This document shows, piece by piece, positions 1-5,371 of a stretch of DNA of 14,176 nt. The notes below the pieces were generated by a model that worked only from the letters and a program-made list of their open reading frames with translations, ran no database searches and was not told the origin of the DNA. Numbering within the stretch: the first letter of the stretch is position 1; every line of letters starts with the position of its first letter. The translations under genes and the position numbers were made by a program. Location of the stretch: assembly GCA_009774255.1 (NCBI GenBank), contig VSNK01000137.1, positions 1 to 14,176 of the forward strand, in the 5' to 3' direction. This DNA comes from Faecalicatena sp. (GTDB lineage Bacteria; Bacillota; Clostridia; Lachnospirales; Lachnospiraceae).

Positions 1-76
1 AAAGAGCCCGGTGCGGGAAAGCCGCACGCCGGGTTCTGTGAGGGGCATACCCCGCAAGGGGTATGTCTACTTGACC
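1..76 (+). mobile_element. 3' end of a group II intron (domains V and VI), truncated by window edge
   Basis: The first 76 bases fold like the catalytic end of a bacterial group II intron. Domain V runs from about 4 to 36: the AGC catalytic triad is at 5-7, the lower stem pairs 4-11 with 29-36, a 2-nt bulge (27-28) follows, and the upper stem 12-16/22-26 is capped by a GAAAG loop. Domain VI follows: 46-53 pairs with 58-65 around a GCAA tetraloop, and the basal stem leaves A69 unpaired as the likely branch-point adenosine, about 7 nt before the inferred 3' splice site at 75-76 (sequence CTACTTGACC). The intron body and its reverse transcriptase, if any, lie upstream of the window. Whether the intron is full-length and active cannot be judged here. 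Confidence 0.85.
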
Positions 77-89
77 AAAGAATTACCAC

Positions 90-131
90 AGGGCATATCA
101 GATTGAGAATATCAGGTATGCCCTCTTTTTA
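90..131 (+). terminator. Rho-independent terminator just after the intron
   Basis: A 10-bp stem (90-99 pairing with 115-124, one G-U pair) encloses a 15-nt loop and is followed by a T run at 126-130. It lies about 15 bp beyond the intron 3' end, so it probably ends transcription of the intron and of whatever gene the intron sits behind, and insulates the flavoprotein operon. Confidence 0.8.
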
Positions 132-320
132 TATCATCATAATAAGGAAAAGAACAAAAATAATATATGCTTTTTTGTTGCCTGCATTCCAAAAGGATAG
201 ATTCAGGACAAAAAAAACTGCCTTTTTGGTTTAAATCAAAGTATTGGAAGGACAAAAAAAACGATAAAATAAAATCAAGCTAAGAACAATAAAAACGTAG
301 AAAAAGTGAGGTAAAGAAGA
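132..320 (+). promoter_or_regulatory. A-rich leader of the flavoprotein operon with a 14-bp direct repeat
   Basis: This 189-nt stretch is strongly A-rich and holds no gene. The 14-mer AGGACAAAAAAAAC occurs twice, at 205-218 and 249-262, exactly 44 bp apart (about four helical turns), which suggests a paired regulator site or a bent-DNA element. A weak promoter candidate is TTGGAA at 244-249 with TAAAAT at 265-270, but the 15-bp spacing is short. A GAGGT ribosome site (308-312) precedes the ATG at 321. The promoter call is low confidence; the repeat is directly visible. Confidence 0.35.
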
Positions 321-1772
321 ATGGCTAATTATGAGACACAGGTTTGTGTAGTTGCGGCAGGACCTTCCGGATTATCAGCGGCTGTGCAGGCAGCGGAAGA
401 CGGAGCAGAGGTCATCGTACTGGAGAAAGCGGCGGCAGTCGGCGGAGCGGCGAACATGGGTATGGGACCCCTGGGAATCGGGACCAGATATCAGAAGCAG
501 AATATGCAGGATGTTTCTGTAGAAAAGGCGTTCGGCATGTTTATGGAATACACGCATTACAATGTAGACGCAAGACTGGTAAAGCGGTATTTTGAGCAGT
601 CTGCGGAGACCATCGAGTGGCTGGAGGACATGGGTGTGGAATTCGAGGGCGCGTTCCGTTATTTCCCGAAGTCAGAGCCGACCTGGCATATCGTAAAGAC
701 AGACACCGGGATCGGACCGAGAGCGGCTTCCTTCATGAACAAGGCTCTGTACGCAAGGGCACAGGAGCTGGGCGTAAAGGTTCTTCTGGAAACTCCGGCA
801 AAGAAGATCATTATGGAAGACGGCAAGGTGGCAGGTGTTCTGGCGACAGACAAGGACGGCAATGAAGTCCATGTTGCATGTAAGGCAGCGATCATCTGCA
901 CCGGCGGAGCAGGCTGCAATCCTGATTTTATCAAAGAGGAAACAGGTTATATCCACGGAAAAGACATGTTCAACTTCGCGATCCCGGGCATCATGGGCGA
1001 CGGCCTGAGAATGGCATGGGAAGCAGGTGCCGACAAGCTTCCGGTACGGATTGAGCAGGCGGCAAGCGTGGTAGGCGTAGAAGACCTTCCGGGAAGTGTC
1101 TCCAATATCTTCGGACAGCCGAACCTCCTGGTAAATAAATTCGGCAAGCGTTTTATGAATGAGGACCATATGCAGAACACAACCTTCCTGTCCAACGCGG
1201 TTTCGCACCAGAAGGAGAGAACTGGCTACAGCATCGTGGATTCTTCTATCGTAAGATATTATATGAAGAACGGAGTAGACAATGTGAGCCTTGTCCGTCC
1301 GGATCCGGATGTGTCCGACTTTATCGAAGGCGTAAAGCTGGCACAGGAGAATGGAAATACCGCTCTGATTGTGGCAGATACCATCGAGGAACTGGCAGAG
1401 CAGGCAGGGATCGATGTGGACAATCTGGTGGATACGGTAGATGAGTACAATGATTTCTGCGACAGTGTGGATGAAGAATTCTTCAAGCCGAAAAAATATC
1501 TGCGTCCTCTTGTGAAGGCTCCTTACTACTGCGCGAAGATCTGCCCGGGCGGTTACGGAACCGTAGGCGGTATCCGCATCAATGAGAACTGTGAAGCATG
1601 TGACAAGGATTTTGAGCCGGTTCCGGGACTTTACGCGGCAGGCGCGGACTCCTGCAACATTTATGACGACAGCTACATGTTCCTGCTTCCGGGAAATTCC
1701 ATGGGTTACGCGGTGAATACCGGGCGTATCGCGGGAATGAGCGCGGCGGAATATGTGGAGGATGAAGAATGA
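321..1772 (+). CDS. FAD-dependent oxidoreductase, fumarate-reductase-flavoprotein family (FAD_binding_2)
   Basis: A 483-aa cytoplasmic flavoprotein that would use bound FAD to reduce (or dehydrogenate) an organic substrate. The FAD-binding fold is at residues 8-36, with VVAAGPSG at 10-17 and the ribose-binding Glu at 35. Further family motifs are CTGGAG (193-198), GDGLRMAWEAGA (227-238), GYGTVGGI (411-418), GLYAAGAD (436-443) and GNSMG...GRIAG (458-472). There is no signal peptide, haem domain or FMN-binding domain, so it resembles the short FAD-only members common in gut Clostridia. Two oddities: the first glycine of GxGxxG is Ala12, and where fumarate reductases have a substrate-binding Arg before the GGN motif this protein reads SYMFLLPGN, so fumarate is an unlikely substrate. 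It is followed by an overlapping nitroreductase gene. The exact substrate is unknown; annotations as fumarate or urocanate reductase would be over-reading. Confidence 0.88.
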   Translation: MANYETQVCVVAAGPSGLSAAVQAAEDGAEVIVLEKAAAVGGAANMGMGPLGIGTRYQKQNMQDVSVEKAFGMFMEYTHYNVDARLVKRYFEQSAETIEWLEDMGVEFEGAFRYFPKSEPTWHIVKTDTGIGPRAASFMNKALYARAQELGVKVLLETPAKKIIMEDGKVAGVLATDKDGNEVHVACKAAIICTGGAGCNPDFIKEETGYIHGKDMFNFAIPGIMGDGLRMAWEAGADKLPVRIEQAASVVGVEDLPGSVSNIFGQPNLLVNKFGKRFMNEDHMQNTTFLSNAVSHQKERTGYSIVDSSIVRYYMKNGVDNVSLVRPDPDVSDFIEGVKLAQENGNTALIVADTIEELAEQAGIDVDNLVDTVDEYNDFCDSVDEEFFKPKKYLRPLVKAPYYCAKICPGGYGTVGGIRINENCEACDKDFEPVPGLYAAGADSCNIYDDSYMFLLPGNSMGYAVNTGRIAGMSAAEYVEDEE

Positions 1773-2296
1773 GAGAGACCGTAACAGATATTCAAAACCG
1801 CAGAAGCGTAAAAGAGTATAAAGCAGAACAGATTACGGACGAGGAACTGACAGCCGTGCTGGAAGCGGGCAGGAATGCCCCTTCCGGCGGCAACAGACAG
1901 TCCCCCATATTTATTGCGGTGCAGAATAAGGAATGGATCCGGAGGCTGTGTAAGCTCAACGCCAAGATCGCAGGTGCGCCGCAAGGATTTGACGTGTTCT
2001 ACGGGGCGCCCACCATCATACTGGTGCTGGCGGATAAGAACGCGCCGGACGGAGTGCAGGACGGAAGTCTGTGCCTGGGAAATATGTTCAACGCGGCATA
2101 TGCGCTTGGCCTGGGCTCCCGCTGGATCAACCGGATCCGAGAGACATTTGAGACAGAGCTGGGAAAAGAACTGCTGGCAGAAGCAGGATATGAAGGGGAA
2201 TATATCGGAGTAGGCTCCTGTATCCTTGGATATCCGGCAAATGGTTTTCCGGAGCCCATTCAAAGGAAAGCGGATTATTATAAGATCATCAGATGA
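1769..2296 (+). CDS. Nitroreductase-family FMN protein
   Basis: A 175-aa member of the nitroreductase family, which uses FMN and NAD(P)H to reduce nitro groups, quinones, enones or flavins. Visible family marks are the N-terminal RRSVKEY (11-17) that contacts FMN phosphate, APSGGNRQ (37-44), YGAP (78-81), the central helix DGSLCLGNMFNAAYALGLG (98-116) and GSCILGYP (149-156). The length is typical of compact clostridial members. Its ATG overlaps the stop of the flavoprotein gene (ATGA, 1769-1772), and its ribosome site TGGAGG (1756-1761) lies inside that gene, so the two are translationally coupled and probably act on the same pathway. A flavin-supply role or direct substrate reduction are both possible. 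Confidence 0.9.
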   Translation: MRETVTDIQNRRSVKEYKAEQITDEELTAVLEAGRNAPSGGNRQSPIFIAVQNKEWIRRLCKLNAKIAGAPQGFDVFYGAPTIILVLADKNAPDGVQDGSLCLGNMFNAAYALGLGSRWINRIRETFETELGKELLAEAGYEGEYIGVGSCILGYPANGFPEPIQRKADYYKIIR

Positions 2297-2323
2297 TGAA
2301 AAGAGAATGCAAAGGAAGAGAAA

Positions 2324-2665
2324 ATGGAAGAGAAGAATAAAGACGTGATCCGCAAATTTTATCAGGAGTTTTTCAATGACCATGTTGTAGAATCGGCGGA
2401 CAAATATGTGAGGGAGGATTACATCCAGCACAATCCGGGCGTGGAACAGGGCCGGGAAGCTTTGAAGAGTGCGTTCGGTGAAAAATTTGCGGAGCATCCG
2501 GACTTTCGTCTGGATATCAAGATGCTGATCGCGGAGAAGGATATGGTCGCGGTCTATCTGAAAAATGTGGATCCCCAGGGAAATACAAAGTGCCGTGTGG
2601 TAGACATGTACCGCCTGGTGGATGGAATGCTGGCAGAGCACTGGGATGTGCTGCAGCCTTGTTGA
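2324..2665 (+). CDS. SnoaL-like / NTF2-fold small protein
   Basis: A 113-aa protein with the pattern of the SnoaL-like polyketide-cyclase family (NTF2 fold, related to COG4922): an N-terminal helix (KDVIRKFYQEFFNDH, 6-20), the YIQHNPGV segment (33-40) with a conserved His36, and C-terminal strands ending in MYRLVDGMLAEHWDVLQP (95-112). NTF2-fold proteins act as cyclases, isomerases or dehydratases on ring compounds, or simply as binding proteins. The start is supported by an AGGAAG site at 2313-2318, and the gene follows the nitroreductase by 27 nt, so it belongs to the same operon. It ends immediately after QPC, while relatives usually carry about ten further residues; a short C-terminal loss is possible. 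Confidence 0.82.
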   Translation: MEEKNKDVIRKFYQEFFNDHVVESADKYVREDYIQHNPGVEQGREALKSAFGEKFAEHPDFRLDIKMLIAEKDMVAVYLKNVDPQGNTKCRVVDMYRLVDGMLAEHWDVLQPC

Positions 2666-2724
2666 TGTATGGCATAAATTCTGCCTATACGGTTAGACGA
2701 TCTATCGATCGCCTCCGCACAGGC

Positions 2725-2809
2725 GGTATACCTTGTAAAAAGGGTTACAGGTCACACCTTCACCAGGCGTGACCTGTAACTAAAAAGGCCATATAGCCAT
2801 AATGGGATG
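2725..2809 (+). repeat. Dispersed copy of the 46-bp repeat, interrupted by a hairpin insertion
   Basis: The left part (2725-2743, beginning with the palindrome GGTATACC) and the right part (2789-2809, including GCCATAATGGGATG) together match 40 consecutive bases of the tandem 46-bp unit found at 4082-4265, with 35 of 40 identical and no gap, once the intervening 45 bp are removed. Those 45 bp are a 37-bp hairpin plus one copy of an 8-bp direct repeat. The element sits between the SnoaL-like gene and the transporter gene, in the same orientation as the tandem array on the far side of the transporter. Confidence 0.8.
2736..2788 (+). mobile_element. 37-bp hairpin element flanked by 8-bp direct repeats
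   Basis: Perfect 12-bp inverted arms (2744-2755 and 2769-2780) enclose a 13-nt loop that can add three more pairs after one mismatch. The octamer TAAAAAGG directly abuts both ends (2736-2743 and 2781-2788), as a target-site duplication would. The element is far too small to encode anything and is not a plus-strand terminator, because the bases after it are TAAAAAGG rather than a T run. On the minus strand the arm is followed by CCTTTTT, but no minus-strand gene reads into it. It could be a miniature inverted-repeat insertion or an excision scar; the direct repeats could also be chance. Confidence 0.55.
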
Positions 2810-2861
2810 GATGCTTTTGTTTTAAATTTTGAAAAGGTAAGGTATAAGGAGGGAGCACGAA

Positions 2862-4028
2862 GTGGAACGGGGCAGGAAGATCAGAGCGGCGGTCAGTATA
2901 TTTTTGATCGCGTTCGCATTTGGGTTGAATATCACAGGCATTTCTCCGATACTGGGAGTCTTAAATGAGAAGTACCATCAGTATGGAACCAGTATGGTAC
3001 AGCTCTTGCAGACGCTGCCATATCTGCTGCTGATGCTGGGCTCCCTTCTGATCGGCTGGTGGACGACTAAGGCCAGCAAGAAAAAGATCGTGCTGCTGGG
3101 GCTTTTGATCATCGGCTTCTGCGGCATTGTGCCGTTTTTCTCGGAACAGTTTTGGGTTTTGTTTTTATCCAGGCTTTTGATCGGATTCGGATTTGGAATT
3201 ATGGGACCGATGAATACGGCGATCATTTCGGAGTTATTTGAGGAGAAGGACAGGGCAGGCTACATGGGGCTGCATGTGGTCGGCATGGGAGTGGGCACGA
3301 TGGCAGGTAATCTGCTGGGAGGCATGCTTTCCGGGATAGGCTTCCGGTATTTTTATCTGGCATATCTCATCGCCTTCATTTCCTGGGCAGCCGTGCAGTT
3401 CCTTCTGGAAGAGACGCCGCCTGTGAAAATAGAAAAGGCTTCCGCAATGAGGCTTAACACAAAGGTGTATGCGCTTTCCTTTTCCTCATTTGCCCATACA
3501 CTGTTTATCAATGCATACAGTATGAACATCGGTATTTATATTCTGCAGAATATTACGGAGGATACCACCGTTACCGGGGCCGTGACTACAGTCAATGCCA
3601 TATTCGCGTTATTGTGCGGCGCGTGCTTCGCGAAGATTTCAGGATTGCTGAAAAATTATACGGTGGCCGGATCGATCTTCAGCGCGGCGGCAGGGTATGG
3701 AGTGCTGCTGGCCGTACCGGGAATGGCGGGCGTTTATATCGCAAGCGCGCTCTGCGGAGTCTCTTTAAGCTGCTTTATGGCGGGGGCTTCCATGCAGATC
3801 TCGGTTTCCGTGGAACCGAACGCAGTCGCGAAGGCGAGCGGGGTGTTCTCGATCATCGGCGGGATCGGCGGGCTGATTGCTCCGGCAATTCTTGGGAATG
3901 CGGCATCTATCCTGCTGGGTGAAAATTCTGCGGTAAACCAGTTTCGGGTCGCTTTTTTCGGTATGCTGATACTTGGCGGCACGGTGCTGATTGTTACGAT
4001 GCGCTCTCGTGTTAAACGCGGGCAGTGA
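2862..4028 (+). CDS. MFS transporter
   Basis: A 388-aa integral membrane protein of the major facilitator superfamily with about twelve hydrophobic segments. Visible marks are a first helix at about 9-30, the loop between helices 2 and 3 (GWWTTKASKKK, 65-75) in place of the usual motif A, and glycine-rich helices around 106-116 and 140-160. It would move a small molecule across the cytoplasmic membrane by proton or solute coupling; the substrate cannot be read from sequence. The start is a GTG placed 8 nt after AAGGAGGG (2846-2853). The gene follows the SnoaL-like gene by 196 nt, in the same direction, and is bracketed by two loci of the same 46-bp repeat. It may import the substrate of the upstream reductases or export a product. 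Confidence 0.9.
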   Translation: MERGRKIRAAVSIFLIAFAFGLNITGISPILGVLNEKYHQYGTSMVQLLQTLPYLLLMLGSLLIGWWTTKASKKKIVLLGLLIIGFCGIVPFFSEQFWVLFLSRLLIGFGFGIMGPMNTAIISELFEEKDRAGYMGLHVVGMGVGTMAGNLLGGMLSGIGFRYFYLAYLIAFISWAAVQFLLEETPPVKIEKASAMRLNTKVYALSFSSFAHTLFINAYSMNIGIYILQNITEDTTVTGAVTTVNAIFALLCGACFAKISGLLKNYTVAGSIFSAAAGYGVLLAVPGMAGVYIASALCGVSLSCFMAGASMQISVSVEPNAVAKASGVFSIIGGIGGLIAPAILGNAASILLGENSAVNQFRVAFFGMLILGGTVLIVTMRSRVKRGQ

Positions 4029-4050
4029 CAGGAGACAACCCGGAAATCAG

Positions 4051-4317
4051 AACGGCTGGGTGACCGTAAAGGGATTTCTCTGGGTATATCTTGTGAAAGG
4101 GCCGGATGGCCATAATGGGGTGCCCTTGGGTATACCTTGTGAAAGGGCCGGATGGCCATAATGGGATGCCCTTGGGTATACCTTGTGAAAGGGCCGGATG
4201 GCCATAATGGGATGCCCTTAAGTATACTTTGCGAAAGGGACGGATGACCATAGCGGGATTCCCTTGGGGATGTGATTTGCGGAATGTTTCCGGGGATAGA
4301 AAAAGGAGTACAATAAA
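4051..4317 (+). repeat. Tandem array of a 46-bp repeat: four copies plus degenerate ends
   Basis: Four head-to-tail 46-bp units lie at 4082-4127, 4128-4173, 4174-4219 and 4220-4265. Units 2 and 3 are identical, unit 1 differs at two positions, and unit 4 is clearly diverged. Degenerate pieces flank the array (about 4051-4081 and 4266-4295). Each typical unit holds two perfect 8-bp palindromes, GGTATACC (unit 2-9) and ATGGCCAT (25-32), and complementary AAGGGC (16-21) and GCCCTT (41-46) that could form a stem-loop. There are no unique spacers, so this is not CRISPR, and 46 is not a multiple of three, so it is not a protein repeat. The array fills the gap between the transporter and glucokinase genes. 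AAGGAG at 4303-4308 is the glucokinase ribosome site. Confidence 0.93.
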
Positions 4318-5253
4318 ATGAAACAATACGGATTTGGAGTAGATATCGGCGGGACCACCTGCAAGATCGGATTTTTTGATATGAGCGGGACTGTCCTGGA
4401 AAAATGGGAGATTAAAACCAACACGGAAAACGGCGGTGCTTCGATCTTAAATGACGTGGCTGCGGAGGTTTTGGGAAAAATTCAGGAAAGAGGAATCAAA
4501 AAGGAAGATGTGCAGGGCATCGGCCTTGGAGTTCCGGGACCGGTAGGAAATGACGGGACAGTCTACAAATGTGTCAACCTGGGCTGGGATATTTTCAATG
4601 TGGAGACTGAACTATATAAGAAGACCGGACTTCTGGTCAAGGCGGGCAACGACGCCAATGTGGCGGCTCTGGGCGAGATGTGGCAGGGCGGCGGAAAAGG
4701 CCATGAGGATGTGGTGATGATCACCCTGGGAACCGGAGTCGGCGGCGGCATCATCGTGGGCGGCAAGATTGTGGCAGGCCATCACGGGGCCGGCGGAGAG
4801 ATCGGCCACATATTGATGCGCGAGGATGAGACTGAAGTCTGCGGCTGCGGAAAGAAGGGGCACCTGGAGCAGTATGCTTCCGCCACCGGGATTGTCCGGA
4901 TGGCCAGGGAAAAGCTGGCAGGGGAAACGAGGGAGACAAAGCTGACCTCGATCGAGCCTTTGACAGCAAAAGATATCTTTGATGCGGCCAAAGCAGGGGA
5001 CACGGTTGCAATGGAACTAACAGACGCGCTCTGCAGCATGCTGGCAACGGCAATGTCCAGTATTTCCTGTGTGGCGGACCCGGAGATCTTCGTGGTCGGC
5101 GGCGGTGTGTCGAAGGCAGGAGATTTTTTGATAGAAGGGATCAAAAAGCATTTTGTAGAGAAAGCATTCCATGCCAGCGAGGAGACGGAGATCGCCCTGG
5201 CGACCCTGGGAAATGACGCGGGAATGTATGGTTGCGTGCGCCTGCTGTTTTAA
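4318..5253 (+). CDS. glk: ROK-family glucokinase
   Basis: A 311-aa cytoplasmic sugar kinase of the ROK family, predicted to phosphorylate glucose to glucose-6-phosphate with ATP. The phosphate loop DIGGT is at 9-13, the catalytic Asp is D112 in AGNDANVAALGE (109-120), the family signature LGTGVGGGI is at 137-145, and GGEIGH (159-164) gives sugar-binding Glu161 and zinc ligand His164. The zinc loop reads CGCGKKGHLE (175-184): Cys175 and Cys177 are present, but the third cysteine common in ROK proteins is His182. There is no N-terminal DNA-binding domain, so it is an enzyme rather than a NagC/XylR-type repressor. The length is normal. Specificity for glucose over other hexoses is assumed from family resemblance. 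Confidence 0.9.
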   Translation: MKQYGFGVDIGGTTCKIGFFDMSGTVLEKWEIKTNTENGGASILNDVAAEVLGKIQERGIKKEDVQGIGLGVPGPVGNDGTVYKCVNLGWDIFNVETELYKKTGLLVKAGNDANVAALGEMWQGGGKGHEDVVMITLGTGVGGGIIVGGKIVAGHHGAGGEIGHILMREDETEVCGCGKKGHLEQYASATGIVRMAREKLAGETRETKLTSIEPLTAKDIFDAAKAGDTVAMELTDALCSMLATAMSSISCVADPEIFVVGGGVSKAGDFLIEGIKKHFVEKAFHASEETEIALATLGNDAGMYGCVRLLF

Positions 5254-5261
5254 TGGCTATG

Positions 5262-5286
5262 GGAAACCTGTCAGAGACAGGTTTCC
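5262..5286 (+). terminator. Terminator-like hairpin after glk
   Basis: A perfect 11-bp stem (5262-5272 with 5276-5286) closes on a 3-nt loop, 9 nt after the glucokinase stop codon. It lacks a T run afterwards (TGTACGAG), so it may be a weak terminator, an mRNA-stabilising 3' hairpin, or both. Confidence 0.5.
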
Positions 5287-5371
5287 TGTACGAGTTAGAT
5301 TGCGAAACAAAACTGTGGGAAATGGAAAGTTATTTTTTCAAAGTCCCTGACAAAAAGAGGAGGAGATTGAC

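Noticed and set aside
1706..2641. Long minus-strand open frame of 311 codons opposite the nitroreductase and SnoaL-like genes
   Set aside because: It is antisense to three well-supported genes, and its product shows no domain pattern.
2744..2780. Rho-independent terminator of the SnoaL-like gene
   Set aside because: The stem is strong, but no T run follows on the plus strand; the flanking octamers fit an inserted element better. A CCTTTTT follows only on the minus strand, where no gene reads through.
4082..4265. CRISPR array
   Set aside because: The 46-bp units abut directly with no unique spacers, and no cas genes are nearby.
4012..4326. Minus-strand open frame of 104 codons with a repetitive protein
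   Set aside because: It is a by-product of the 46-bp tandem repeat; the period is not a multiple of three, and there is no ribosome site or conserved protein pattern.
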